A program made the translations under genes and the position numbers. The notes under the pieces are model-generated. The model worked only from the letters and a program-made list of their open reading frames with translations. It was not told where the DNA came from and made no database searches. From CAMCVE01 sp039920645 (GTDB taxonomy: Bacteria > Bdellovibrionota > UBA2428), in the NCBI GenBank assembly GCA_039920645.1, contig JBDSDI010000120.1, positions 1 through 27,157 of the forward strand: a stretch of 27,157 nucleotides of DNA, read 5' to 3'. Positions 1-8,264 of this stretch are shown here, in pieces. The stretch's first letter is position 1; each line of letters opens with the position of its first letter.

Positions 1-2
1 TC

Positions 3-275
3 TTCTTGAAGATGGCCGAGGCTCTGGCCGTCTCCGGAGAACGCGAAGGTCTCTCGCCAGATTTCGTACGTCACGCGCTCGCCCAAGTTCTTGTCGGCGC
101 GGGTCAACTTTTAGCAGCAGACTCCGCGTCGGCCGCCGAGCGGATCGCTCAAATCGCAACACCCGGCGGAGTCACGGCTGAAGGACTGGCTCGCCTTGAA
201 AGCGCGGGCTTGAGGCAAACAACGTTATCGGCCTTCGAAAACTCATTGGCGAAGTGCCGTAGTCTCACGCTATAG
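3..275 (+). CDS. proC: Pyrroline-5-carboxylate reductase, C-terminal part (5' truncated by window edge)
   Basis: The reading frame is already open at the window edge, so only about the last 90 residues are visible. ProC reduces 1-pyrroline-5-carboxylate to proline with NAD(P)H in the cytoplasm, the last step of proline synthesis. The visible piece matches the helical dimerisation domain of the family: an Ala-rich helix (MAEALAVSGEREGLS), a second helix ending VLVGAGQLLA, then the typical TPGGVTAEGLARLE segment, which corresponds to the conserved 'SPGGTT..GL..LE' signature. The NADPH-binding Rossmann domain lies outside the window. The stop is 7 nt before msrA, so the two are probably cotranscribed. 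The TTG at 6 is only an apparent start. Confidence 0.85.
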   Translation, partial: FLKMAEALAVSGEREGLSPDFVRHALAQVLVGAGQLLAADSASAAERIAQIATPGGVTAEGLARLESAGLRQTTLSAFENSLAKCRSLTL

Positions 276-282
276 TTCCAAC

Positions 283-783
283 ATGAGCACATCAAACCAA
301 GAAACTGCGATCATTGCGGGCGGATGTTTTTGGGGCATGGAAGACCTCATCCGAAAAATTCCCGGAGTGCTCGATACTGAAGTCGGTTACACCGGTGGCG
401 CACTCGAGAATCCGACTTACAATCACGTAAAAACCGGCACGACGAATCATGCCGAGTCGCTCAAGATTGTTTTCGACCCGAGCAAAGTCGCCTACGCGAC
501 GCTTATCGATTTCTTTTTTAAGATGCACGATCCCACGACCCTGAACCGTCAGGGCAACGACGTCGGAACGCAGTACCGGTCCGCGATTTTTTACACGTCG
601 GACGAACAGAAAAAAATTGCCCATCAGAAAAAACTCGAATGGGACGCTTCCAAGAAATGGAAAAAACCACTGGTAACCTCGATTGAATCCGCTACGAAGT
701 TTTATAAAGCTGAGGACTATCACCAGGATTACCTGATGAAAAATCCCGGGGGCTACACCTGTCACTATTTACGTGAATTCTAG
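283..783 (+). CDS. msrA: Peptide methionine-S-sulfoxide reductase MsrA
   Basis: MsrA reduces the S-epimer of methionine sulfoxide in free or protein-bound form, repairing oxidised proteins with electrons from thioredoxin. The 166-residue product has the catalytic GCFWG motif at residues 14-18 with Cys15 as nucleophile. The family segment GYTGG lies at 35-39, the NRQGNDVGTQYRSAIF block at 88-103, and a C-terminal Cys160 is a candidate resolving cysteine. Length is normal for a short MsrA without an MsrB fusion. There is no signal peptide, so it is cytoplasmic. It sits 7 nt after proC. Its stop codon TAG shares the palindrome CTAG with the stop of the convergent hydrolase gene, leaving no room for a terminator between them. 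Confidence 0.96.
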   Translation: MSTSNQETAIIAGGCFWGMEDLIRKIPGVLDTEVGYTGGALENPTYNHVKTGTTNHAESLKIVFDPSKVAYATLIDFFFKMHDPTTLNRQGNDVGTQYRSAIFYTSDEQKKIAHQKKLEWDASKKWKKPLVTSIESATKFYKAEDYHQDYLMKNPGGYTCHYLREF

Positions 784-1814
784 AAACGGCAGCCAGGGAT
801 CTTGTCCGAAGTAGCGGGAGCCGCCTCGAAGCGTCTGCCTTGATCGATAAATGCGGTCGCGGATTTCAGGAGCGAGCTGAGCCAGTATTTGTTTTCGTCG
901 GGGTGATCAAAACGCGAAAGTAGCGAATGGTTCGCGCCCTCGGGATAGAAACACGCGGACGCGTCGCTTGAAGATTTTCCGATACCGAGTTTTTTTGCCG
1001 TTCTGCGTATCCAGGACGTGGATGCGGCCCCATCCTCTTCGACACCGATGATTTGAATTTTCGTGGAAACGCTATGTGATTTATTGGAAACTTTCTTTCC
1101 GTAGGCCTGAACGGTCGAGAGTTGATGAAGTTTGAAACTGCAGTCCCCGCCACGACCACGCTTCATCTCGTCGAGACAAACGGGTCCCCACGCGATGCGA
1201 TGATTGTCTGTGAGTGGCACCCGACCCAAGACGGGAAGGCCGAAAGTGCGGAGGAAATTGTCGTTGGCCGCGAAGAATGGCGAAATCAGGAGCGCGCGAT
1301 CAAAATCCGCGGGCGCCTTCAGCACCGCATCGAGAGCGACGGCCCCCCCCACCGAAAGTCCGACGACCGTCGTGGGCAACGAATCGGCCCGGGCCAGTGC
1401 AACGACATCGTTCGCGAGAGCATCATAGGGTGCGATGAGGCCGTGACCGGGAAAGGAATCGGAATCGTCGATACCTCCGGCCCGCTTCACTCTACCGTGT
1501 CCCGGAAGCAGCAACAGATAAGAAATCCAGCCCTCAGCTGCGAGACGTTCACTGAGTTCGAAATACTGCTGAGGACATGCCGTAAATCCGTGGATCATAA
1601 TGACCTTGCCGCGAATTGCGACGCCATGAGGGGGAACGATTCGACGAGGGACGCACGGCTCTTGAAGTTTGGAGACCGCAACGCGCGAGATGATTCCGTT
1701 CCATACGGTGTTCGGAGCGACTTCACTCTGAGGTTCGCGGAAAGGAAAAGAGTGGTGCGCACACGACGAAAGACCGAAGCCAGCGCCCAAGAGAATGAAA
1801 AGCCTTTTTCTCAT
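780..1814 (-). CDS. Alpha/beta hydrolase lipoprotein (serine aminopeptidase S33/lipase-like)
   Basis: The 344-residue protein begins with a lipoprotein signal peptide, MRKRLFILLGAGFGLSSC, with Cys18 as the lipidation site. This is why I prefer the ATG at 1814 over the in-frame start at 1892, which would bury the signal behind 26 extra residues. The fold is shown by VIMIHGFTACPQQYF (HG near residues 75-76), the LLLPGHG turn, and the nucleophile elbow GLSVGG with Ser154. The late segment EGANHSLLSRFDHP supplies the probable catalytic histidine. The arrangement resembles monoacylglycerol lipase/S33 hydrolases; the substrate is not determinable. It is probably anchored in the envelope. It runs convergent to msrA, overlapping by 4 nt, and its 5' side faces the tRNA-Arg promoter. 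Possible promoter and ribosome site are weak. Confidence 0.85.
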   Translation of the reverse strand: MRKRLFILLGAGFGLSSCAHHSFPFREPQSEVAPNTVWNGIISRVAVSKLQEPCVPRRIVPPHGVAIRGKVIMIHGFTACPQQYFELSERLAAEGWISYLLLLPGHGRVKRAGGIDDSDSFPGHGLIAPYDALANDVVALARADSLPTTVVGLSVGGAVALDAVLKAPADFDRALLISPFFAANDNFLRTFGLPVLGRVPLTDNHRIAWGPVCLDEMKRGRGGDCSFKLHQLSTVQAYGKKVSNKSHSVSTKIQIIGVEEDGAASTSWIRRTAKKLGIGKSSSDASACFYPEGANHSLLSRFDHPDENKYWLSSLLKSATAFIDQGRRFEAAPATSDKIPGCRF

Positions 1815-1845
1815 TAGGCTCTTATCGGCCAAAAAAGCTACCCGC

Positions 1846-1874
1846 TTGACCCTCTTGCCGCTGTGCCTTATCAC
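1846..1874 (+). promoter_or_regulatory. Probable sigma-70-type promoter of tRNA-Arg
   Basis: TTGACC at 1846-1851 and TATCAC at 1869-1874 are separated by 17 nt, the optimal spacing. Transcription would begin near 1881, about 14 nt before the mature tRNA 5' end. The -35 is a good match and the -10 a moderate one. Inference from sequence only. Confidence 0.45.
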
Positions 1875-1894
1875 TATAAATGTCCAGTACATGC

Positions 1895-1971
1895 GCGCCC
1901 GTAGCTCAGATGGATAGAGCGTCAGCCTCCGAAGCTGAAGGTCGTGGGTTCGAGTCTCGCCGGGCGCACCA
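1895..1971 (+). tRNA. tRNA-Arg (anticodon CCG)
   Basis: A complete cloverleaf of 77 nt can be folded. The acceptor stem GCGCCCG (1895-1901) pairs with CGGGCGC (1961-1967), and the D arm is GCTC/GAGC. The anticodon stem TCAGC/GCTGA encloses the loop CTCCGAA, giving anticodon CCG at 1929-1931, which reads CGG (arginine). The T arm holds TTCGAGT. The discriminator A is followed by an encoded CCA at 1969-1971. Confidence 0.97.
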
Positions 1972-2018
1972 ATTTTTTCGTTTCGTCTTTGACGATCCGC
2001 TTAATCAAAGGAGTGTTC

Positions 2019-2561
2019 ATGCGACCATTCAAAAATAGCACCCGCTCTTCTGTAGATCACAAAAATTCGACCCCACACTCCTCTTTACTCCAGATCGAAC
2101 GAGAATTTGAGGTCTCGATAAGTCGGCTTTTTGAAGCTTTCAAAACTTCCGAAGCACTCAAGGTTTGGTGGTGGCCTCAAGGCCTCCATGCGGACCTCAT
2201 TGACATTGATTTTCGCAAGGGTGGTCGCTACTTCATCAACATGAAAGGTCACGATCAAGCGGGAGGCGGAATGACTGGAATCTTCGAGGACATTATCGAA
2301 AACGAATGTATCGTTATGACGGATCAATTTTCCGATAAAAATGGCCACGCGATTTCTGCGCAAGAAGCGAAAATGCCTGGGACGTGGCCCGAAATAATTT
2401 ATATAACGTTCGACTTTGAGTCCGTTAGCGAAAATAAGAGTCGCTTTCTTCTTTCTCAAGAAGGCATTCCAAATGCTATGCAGAAAGACTGCATTCAAGG
2501 GTGGACCGAATCTTTCGACAAACTCGAAACGAGTTTGGCTGGACGCAAGCGTAATGAATGA
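2019..2561 (+). CDS. SRPBCC/AHSA1-family protein
   Basis: This is a 180-residue protein of the START-like SRPBCC superfamily, AHSA1 (Hsp90 activator homology) branch. Such proteins form a helix-grip fold with a hydrophobic cavity; the bacterial members rarely have known ligands. Family marks are VWWWPQGL near the first third, a GGRYFINMKG strand, MPGTWPEI, and the closing helix GWTESFDKLETSL. The start at 2019 is fixed by AAAGGAG at 2007-2013, 5 nt upstream; the longer frame from 1944 would begin inside the tRNA and is rejected. The first ~30 residues are polar and not part of the domain. It follows tRNA-Arg by 47 nt and has no evident partner. Similar domains recur at 8265-9363 and 11097-12050. 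Confidence 0.85.
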   Translation: MRPFKNSTRSSVDHKNSTPHSSLLQIEREFEVSISRLFEAFKTSEALKVWWWPQGLHADLIDIDFRKGGRYFINMKGHDQAGGGMTGIFEDIIENECIVMTDQFSDKNGHAISAQEAKMPGTWPEIIYITFDFESVSENKSRFLLSQEGIPNAMQKDCIQGWTESFDKLETSLAGRKRNE

Positions 2562-2625
2562 AAGTCTGAACTTAATCTCTCGACCTTCAATTTAAGACAG
2601 ATCACGCCAATGAATACCGGATAGT

Positions 2626-2653
2626 CAAAAACCAGTTCCTGTTTACGGAACTG
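2626..2653 (-). terminator. Rho-independent terminator of the 2664-2933 gene
   Basis: CAGTTCC and GGAACTG (2633-2639 and 2647-2653) form a 7-bp stem with a 7-nt loop. On the minus strand the stem is followed by GTTTTTG. It lies 10 nt beyond the stop of the small secreted protein. Confidence 0.6.
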
Positions 2654-2663
2654 ATCCTGCCCG

Positions 2664-2933
2664 TTATTTCAACAAGCGGCAGGACTGGCCGATCGCGCGA
2701 CAGCGAGCAAGTGTGTCTTGATCCGCTTTGGCTTGTGTCGAACCTTGTCCGCGGACGGTGAAGCCTGACGAGTTCGCATGACTGTCACTTCGAAGACCAC
2801 TCGCGAGTGCGGAATAAGCTCCTAGGTAACGAGCAGGTGCCGGACGGAGCGGAGGACGAGGGGAATCGGCTTGTGCCAGTCCGCCTACCAGTAAAGTTCC
2901 AAAAACGGCGAATGTTTTAAATGCTGATGTCAT
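2664..2933 (-). CDS. Small secreted protein of unknown function
   Basis: I do not recognise the family. The 89-residue product has a clear Sec signal peptide, MTSAFKTFAVFGTLLVGGLA, with likely cleavage after AQA near residue 22. This leaves a mature protein of about 67 residues, rich in Ser, Arg, Pro and Ala. It holds two cysteines near the C-terminus (RCRAIGQSC) that could form a disulfide. A strong ribosome site, AAGGAGG, lies just upstream of the ATG, and a terminator follows the stop, so it looks like a genuine monocistronic gene. It is transcribed against its neighbours. Function cannot be inferred. Confidence 0.7.
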   Translation of the reverse strand: MTSAFKTFAVFGTLLVGGLAQADSPRPPLRPAPARYLGAYSALASGLRSDSHANSSGFTVRGQGSTQAKADQDTLARCRAIGQSCRLLK

Positions 2934-3158
2934 AAAACCTCCTTAAGGTCATCAATCCACAAGCAGGAATCATTCCAACCCTATTTGCCCCCACTCTTGG
3001 TGAACGCGCTCTCCCAATTCGTTACTGAGAGTTATTTTTGGTTGCCGTTAAAAATATTCTTTTAAAAAAATCTTATATCGAAACATGAAATTTAACGTTT
3101 GATTGAGAAGTGTGTTTTAGGATTTGGGTGTTGTGGCGAATAGGTTTAAAGTGCTCAC

Positions 3159-3524
3159 GTGAACGAAAATCTACTTCGTGAAGCCGTATTCCTCTTGGTG
3201 CGTTTTACCGAGGCCGGAGCAGCTTTAGTCATATTCTCCGGTGCGTTGATTAGTTTTTGTCTTTTCCTTTATCGTGGATTATTTTTGCGCAAACCCGAGT
3301 CTTTCGTCGATGTTCGGCTCGTATTGGGTCGCTTCCTCGCATTGGGACTTGAGTTCCAGCTAGCTTCTGATCTCCTGCGGACTTCCGTGGCTCCGACATT
3401 CGAAGAAATTGGGAAACTCGCGGCCGTGGCGGCAATTAGAACGGCTTTAAACTTCTTCCTGAGTCGAGAAATACGAACTGAACGAACAGAAGCCAAGGCA
3501 GGCGAGATGGAATCTCGTGATTAA
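3159..3524 (+). CDS. DUF1622 family membrane protein
   Basis: This 121-residue integral membrane protein matches the DUF1622 family, whose function is unknown. The diagnostic stretch is the segment LGRFLALGLEFQLASDLL, followed by RTSVAPTFEEIGKLAAVAAI and RTALNFFLSREI. These make up the second and third hydrophobic segments after a long N-terminal one (about residues 15-38). The C-terminal 20 residues are charged and probably cytoplasmic. The start is a GTG at 3159, with only a weak upstream purine run. The stop overlaps the GTG start of the next gene by 8 nt, so the two are probably translationally coupled and may act together in the inner membrane. Confidence 0.85.
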   Translation: MNENLLREAVFLLVRFTEAGAALVIFSGALISFCLFLYRGLFLRKPESFVDVRLVLGRFLALGLEFQLASDLLRTSVAPTFEEIGKLAAVAAIRTALNFFLSREIRTERTEAKAGEMESRD

Positions 3525-3744
3525 TCATGTCCTGGTCCTTTGTTGTTCCGGTTTTGGTATTTTAGTATTCGTTAGCTCTCTTTTTAGACTAAGCGCTTTT
3601 TCGTCAGCTGTGATTCTGGCTTTGGATTTTTGGACGGCAGGAGGTCTCATTCACTTAGCCGGGATTCCAAGTTGGTCCTCGATTTTAGTCGCCGTTGCTC
3701 TGATTCTTATTCGAAAAACTGCAACTTTTTCGTTAGGCATCTAA
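3517..3744 (+). CDS. Small membrane protein coupled to DUF1622 gene
   Basis: I do not recognise a named family. The 75-residue product is almost wholly hydrophobic, with about three segments: residues 4-23, 30-48 and 53-68, the last ending in an Arg-Lys pair (LIRKTA). The GTG start at 3517 lies inside the last codons of the DUF1622 gene in another frame, which suggests coupled translation. No independent promoter is visible. The pairing with DUF1622 suggests a two-subunit membrane unit, but that is inference. A pure shadow ORF is unlikely because the hydrophobic pattern is regular and the region would otherwise be empty. Confidence 0.6.
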   Translation: MINHVLVLCCSGFGILVFVSSLFRLSAFSSAVILALDFWTAGGLIHLAGIPSWSSILVAVALILIRKTATFSLGI

Positions 3745-3854
3745 AAAAATACTCGAGTCACCCTGCGGCCGCCGCAACTCGTCTCTGAGGGCGTCAAAAG
3801 ACCGCTGCTTTGATGCGTCGAAATGCCGTTCCGAGACATGTTAAATTGAGAGCG

Positions 3855-6806
3855 ATGAGACTTCGCCTTTTCGCATTCGTATTTCTCGCATTTGGAACTG
3901 CAGTTTCGGCCGAAGAGATGAACCCACAAGTTCTCGCGCAACGGGCGCTCATCTGGGTTGACACCGCAAACTGGACTGAAGCCTCACTGGACGCCAAAGC
4001 ACTCTCGTGCGCGATGATTGCTCGCTATAAGACCCTTCTCTACGTCGACTGTGTTGGCGCTTCGGGTCCGAGGCTTTTGCGTTCGCTCGCTTCAGCGAGT
4101 GGCGTGCGCGCCGTTGCTCGCGACTACGAAATCTTTCCCATGCAGCAGCACGAAACTCCCAAAAGCCCTTACTTTCCAAAATCCAGCGGCTTCAGTGATC
4201 TCGACGACACCGGTGTTTGTCGCATCACCGAGACCTGCCCCGACGGTCGGGCAAAGTTTTGGGCTCAGGAACGACTCGATGCCGATCTCATGTTCAAAGC
4301 GATCTCTACAATCGGACTCGCGAAAGGTCACACCAAAGTAGCGGTCGTTGATTCTGGATTCGACATGATCCAAGCGCGCACGCTCATCGACGATTCGCTC
4401 GTCAGCGTCGCCAAAGGTTGGGACGGAGCTGGAGATCCGAATCGTGACGAGCTTGGTCACGGCACCGCTGTCGCAGGACTCATCGGCGGCAAAGACGGCG
4501 TGGGTCTCGCGCCCGATGCGAAGCTCACCGTATACCGCGTCTCCGAAAGCAACTCGTCCGGTAGCGCCACTTCCTCGTCGCTCATGATGAGCGTGATGAA
4601 AGCTTGCGACGAAGGCAACGAGGTCATCAACTTGAGTTGGGGCGGAGACTTCGACGAGAACGCCATCTTCGAGGATGAAGCGGCCAATAAGAAGTTCTAC
4701 GACGAACTTGCCGCCAAAGGTTGTCTCGTCGTCAAAGCAGCGGGCAATGCCGCTCGCCGTATCGATCGAAAGAGCATGAACCCCGACGATTCTCTTCTTC
4801 GAGTCGAAGCGACTGAACCGAGCGGTAAGCTTGCGAGTTTCTCTTCGAACGGCGAAGTTTCCGCTCCCGGTGCCGGAGTCTTCTCGCTTCATAGCTCGCA
4901 GAGTCCCGCTGTTTCATCCGATGCCGTCTGCGGCGTACAAAAAGGCGCGTTCATCAACGGCACGAGCTTCGCCGCTCCCCTCACCGCAGCAGTTGCGACG
5001 GAAACACTTGGCGTTCTGAAAAAGAGCCCCGAATTCTTCAAACTCTCTGGTGCCCAGCGCGTCGCCACGCTCAACCGCGTTCTTCAAGCGGCAAACGTGG
5101 GTGGAGGCCTGAACGGACTTCGCGCGGTGCTGATCGCCAATATGCTGCGTCTGGCTCCCGGTGCCCTTCCCGCAGCTAAGCCCGACGCGCTCAACGCAAG
5201 CTTCGACAAAGTCGCAATCAACTACTGTGCAGCGCCTCGGACCACATGTACTTTGGCCGCTTCCTGTCAGAAGAAGCGCGAGTGCAGTCTCGAATCCCGC
5301 AAGTATCTCGCACTCTGCATGCCTCCGAAGGACGAGATCATTAAAGATCTCTTCCGACTCGCGGACAATTCGAAGTCCACCGAACTCGCCTTGGGGCTCC
5401 TGAGTCACGAGAAAGTTTTTTCGGAACGAGAATCAGTCGCGACCAAACGTCGTATTTGGCAGAACCTGAACGACCAATGGTCCGCAGCTGGACGCGGCGA
5501 CGTTTCCAGAGCCATGTCTTTTGACCAAGCCCTGCAAGTGCTTCCCTCCCTTGCGGCGGATCGCTCGCGGATAGGACTCGAGTCCGACGGGGATATCGCT
5601 CTCGGAAATTTCCTCAAGAGTGGACAGTTGATGGGACGTCTTTCGCGCGATATCAAGGCCGATTCCACGACCGATCTCAACCGCGTGATCGGCACCCTCG
5701 AAGAGGCAGCGACTTCGATGGGCGCGACGAATTTTGTGGCGCTCATCAAAGAGGCGGTCGAGAAGAATACGAAGCCAAATACCTCCACCAAGAAAATATC
5801 CACTCCGGCTTTTTCGAGCATGAGCCGACTTCTAGATGCGCTCATCACGAATCCGAAGTTCGCCGGATCCAAAGACGAACTTATGAAACTCGAACGCAAC
5901 CTTCTCATAAGTGCCGACGCCGCGGGCCTTTCGGATAGCACCACGGAAAATTCCTATTTCGACGGGCCCTACTCCCGCAATGCTGATCTGTTGAATGAAA
6001 AAATCCACCACGTGCTCTCCGCCACGACTCCGCTGGACCTCGATTCCTCGAGCCTCCTCTACCTTGCGCGCAAACCCGAACTCGTTCCCGAAGCGTCGCG
6101 CGCGGAATTCGATCTCAAGGTCATGGACGCTTATCGCAAGCAACTCGCCGAACCCAAAACGGTGATGACCGGTGTCGCAAGCGCGACGTCCCAGAACTCT
6201 CTCGATAATTTCCAAGCGGAATTAAAAAAACTTACTCCGGAATCCCAGAAGTCCGCACGCGAGAGCTATTGGAAGAACTTCGAGGGGGCGCAAAATCTGA
6301 AGCAACTCGCGGTCTCGATACCCAAGAGAAATTCGTATTTCTCTGACTACAGCTACGCAACTCTCCAAAAATCTCCCCTCTTCTCGGGAGACGTCATACA
6401 TGCACAAAGCCGAAAAATCGCCACGCGTATCGTCGAGTCGCCAAGCGAGTGGCAAGGTTTGGGTGTCTCAAAAGCAAACGTTCTCTATCAGAGCGTTCCG
6501 CTGCTTCTGAGAAAAGAGACCGACAAGCTGCTCATTCCCCAATTGGGCGTTACGATCATCGATACGCTGCTTAAGAACGCTGCAGTAGCGAAGTGGGGAT
6601 ATTTCGAGGGGGTCGCCGTCGGCCAAGACTCCAGCGCGCTCCGCTATCTCCTGGAAAATAAGTCCATACGCGCTTTGCTCAAGGCGGATCCGAAGTTCAT
6701 GAACGCTTTGACTCGCACCAAGGACGACATGATGAAGCGAAGCGATCGGTATTCTACGGAGGCAACGACGCTCAAACCTTCGTTCGAAGAATTCGAAAAA
6801 CCTTAA
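3855..6806 (+). CDS. Secreted subtilisin-like (S8) serine protease with large unassigned C-terminal region
   Basis: The 983-residue product starts with a signal peptide, MRLRLFAFVFLAFGTAVSA, cleaved near residue 19; the in-frame start at 3810 would add 15 residues before it. A propeptide-like segment runs to about residue 130. The subtilase domain follows with a complete catalytic set: Asp166 in VAVVDSGFD, His202 in GHGTAVAGLIGG, oxyanion Asn298 in KAAGN, and Ser371 in NGTSFAAP. It therefore should be active outside the cytoplasm. After about residue 455 comes a cysteine cluster (five Cys within some 35 residues, near 5226-5322), then about 450 residues that look helical and polar and match no domain I know. 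It is flanked by the DUF1622 pair and the phosphodiesterase gene, with no inhibitor or secretion partner visible. Confidence 0.93.
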   Translation: MRLRLFAFVFLAFGTAVSAEEMNPQVLAQRALIWVDTANWTEASLDAKALSCAMIARYKTLLYVDCVGASGPRLLRSLASASGVRAVARDYEIFPMQQHETPKSPYFPKSSGFSDLDDTGVCRITETCPDGRAKFWAQERLDADLMFKAISTIGLAKGHTKVAVVDSGFDMIQARTLIDDSLVSVAKGWDGAGDPNRDELGHGTAVAGLIGGKDGVGLAPDAKLTVYRVSESNSSGSATSSSLMMSVMKACDEGNEVINLSWGGDFDENAIFEDEAANKKFYDELAAKGCLVVKAAGNAARRIDRKSMNPDDSLLRVEATEPSGKLASFSSNGEVSAPGAGVFSLHSSQSPAVSSDAVCGVQKGAFINGTSFAAPLTAAVATETLGVLKKSPEFFKLSGAQRVATLNRVLQAANVGGGLNGLRAVLIANMLRLAPGALPAAKPDALNASFDKVAINYCAAPRTTCTLAASCQKKRECSLESRKYLALCMPPKDEIIKDLFRLADNSKSTELALGLLSHEKVFSERESVATKRRIWQNLNDQWSAAGRGDVSRAMSFDQALQVLPSLAADRSRIGLESDGDIALGNFLKSGQLMGRLSRDIKADSTTDLNRVIGTLEEAATSMGATNFVALIKEAVEKNTKPNTSTKKISTPAFSSMSRLLDALITNPKFAGSKDELMKLERNLLISADAAGLSDSTTENSYFDGPYSRNADLLNEKIHHVLSATTPLDLDSSSLLYLARKPELVPEASRAEFDLKVMDAYRKQLAEPKTVMTGVASATSQNSLDNFQAELKKLTPESQKSARESYWKNFEGAQNLKQLAVSIPKRNSYFSDYSYATLQKSPLFSGDVIHAQSRKIATRIVESPSEWQGLGVSKANVLYQSVPLLLRKETDKLLIPQLGVTIIDTLLKNAAVAKWGYFEGVAVGQDSSALRYLLENKSIRALLKADPKFMNALTRTKDDMMKRSDRYSTEATTLKPSFEEFEKP

Positions 6807-6859
6807 GTCGCAGACGCCCCGCATAGACAACGCCCTCACCTCGCCTTAGAAAAGAGACC

Positions 6860-7924
6860 ATGCGCTTTGGTCTCTTGCTCGGTGTCCTCTCCCCTCTCGC
6901 TCTTTTCGGCGCCTGCGCCCATCATGCACGCGACATCGCATCCATTCCAGGTTGGATCGTGATCGCGCACCGCTCGGCTTCCGGTTACCTTCCCGAGCAC
7001 ACCCTTGTCGGCGTCGCCATGGCCGCTGGGTGGGGCGTGGATTTCGTCGAGCCCGACGTGGTGCTCACGCGCGACTCCATTCCCGTCGTTCTCCATGATA
7101 TCCAGCTCGAAACAAGTACCGACGTCGCGAAGAAATTCCCTTTCCGCAACCGCGCCGATGGACACTACTACGTCAGCGATTTTCGACTGAAAGAAATCAA
7201 ACTGCTTCACGTCATGGAGCGCGGCAAAGACGACAAGCCTGACGAGGCCGCCTTTCCCAACCGATTCCCTAGAACCCTCAACCGCAGCTCTTTTGAAATT
7301 CCGACGTTTGAAGAATACCTGGAATTTGTAGAAGGCATCCGCCATTCCACTCACCGGGTTCTCGGAGTATTTCCGGAGATCAAGCACTCCGAGATTTACG
7401 CGAAGTCTGGACAAGACATTGTAAAGATCGTCTATGAGATGCTGGCGCGTTTTGGTTACGAGAAGAAACCCAACCTCGCATTTATTCAGTCTTTCAATCC
7501 CAAAGATCTTCAGCGGCTCAAGAACGAAATGGAAACCAAAATTCCACTCGTACAATTGATCGGAAAAAACTCGTGGAAAGAGTCTTCAGCCGACTACGAC
7601 ACCATGATCACACCCGAAGGACTGCGCGCTATCTCTCGCTATGCGGCCACCGTTTCGCCTAGCCTTGATCAACTTTTTAGTTTCGATGCCGCCAGCAAAC
7701 ATTTGATCGTCAATAGCTTCGTCGCCGATGCGCACGCCGCCGGGCTCAAGGTCGTTCCCTACACGCACCGACAGGATCCGCTTCCCGCTCCTTTCAAAGA
7801 CAATGATCAGTTCTTTTCGGTGCTGAAAAATGAAGCCCACATCGACGGACTTTTCAGCGATTTCGCCGATGAGGTCCTCATTTGGGAAGGCCGTCTCAAG
7901 CGCTCAAAGGACTCAATATTTTGA
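6860..7924 (+). CDS. Glycerophosphodiester phosphodiesterase lipoprotein
   Basis: This 354-residue enzyme should hydrolyse glycerophosphodiesters to glycerol-3-phosphate and an alcohol. The GDPD domain motifs are intact: IAHRSASGYLPEHT with His37, Arg38 and Glu46, then FVEPDVVLTRD with Glu64 and Asp66, and VVLHD with His79. These are the metal- and substrate-binding residues of the family. The N-terminus is a lipoprotein signal, MRFGLLLGVLSPLALFGAC, with Cys19 as lipidation site, so it is probably periplasmic and membrane-anchored, as GlpQ-type enzymes act. Length fits the GlpQ group. A purine-rich AAAAGAG precedes the ATG. Its stop directly abuts the stop of the opposing gene at 7925. Confidence 0.93.
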   Translation: MRFGLLLGVLSPLALFGACAHHARDIASIPGWIVIAHRSASGYLPEHTLVGVAMAAGWGVDFVEPDVVLTRDSIPVVLHDIQLETSTDVAKKFPFRNRADGHYYVSDFRLKEIKLLHVMERGKDDKPDEAAFPNRFPRTLNRSSFEIPTFEEYLEFVEGIRHSTHRVLGVFPEIKHSEIYAKSGQDIVKIVYEMLARFGYEKKPNLAFIQSFNPKDLQRLKNEMETKIPLVQLIGKNSWKESSADYDTMITPEGLRAISRYAATVSPSLDQLFSFDAASKHLIVNSFVADAHAAGLKVVPYTHRQDPLPAPFKDNDQFFSVLKNEAHIDGLFSDFADEVLIWEGRLKRSKDSIF

Positions 7925-8125
7925 TTACCAGGTGGCTGGCGGATCGCTGGCGGGGAAAGATTCCCAACTCGACTCATCGGTAGCATCCCATCGACGATCG
8001 TGCCTTTCGGGGTGCTTGGCAGGATCGAAAAAGGGCATTTTTTTGTGAGGAATCGGGGTCGCGCTGAGCGCTTTGTAGACGCCATAACCGATGGCACCCA
8101 AGATAAATGCAGCAAATAATTTCAT
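7925..8125 (-). CDS. Small single-pass membrane protein with SFPASDPP motif
   Basis: The 66-residue product begins MKLFAAFILGAIGYGVYKAL, a single hydrophobic segment, followed by a basic stretch and a C-terminal ESSWESFPASDPPATW. The 'ESFPASDPPA' ending is a recurrent motif in small uncharacterised bacterial proteins; its function is not known to me. The ATG at 8125 is chosen because GGAGG lies just upstream on the minus strand; the frame extends to 8173 but without a better start. The gene ends exactly one base after the stop of the phosphodiesterase gene on the other strand. Confidence 0.7.
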   Translation of the reverse strand: MKLFAAFILGAIGYGVYKALSATPIPHKKMPFFDPAKHPERHDRRWDATDESSWESFPASDPPATW

Positions 8126-8264
8126 AAAACCTCCGCTTAAAATCCTTGAACTCAAGAGGCTTTTTGCCCCCATCGTGCAGGTCTCAAGGTCTAATATTGC
8201 AAGGAGTATTCCCAGTTGGGATCAGCCCTCGACGAACGCCAGCTCACAGGCTTTACTTGCCGTC

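Noticed and set aside
4092..4892. Minus-strand ORF (266 aa) inside the subtilase gene
   Set aside because: Covers the catalytic domain of a certain gene and has shadow-like composition.
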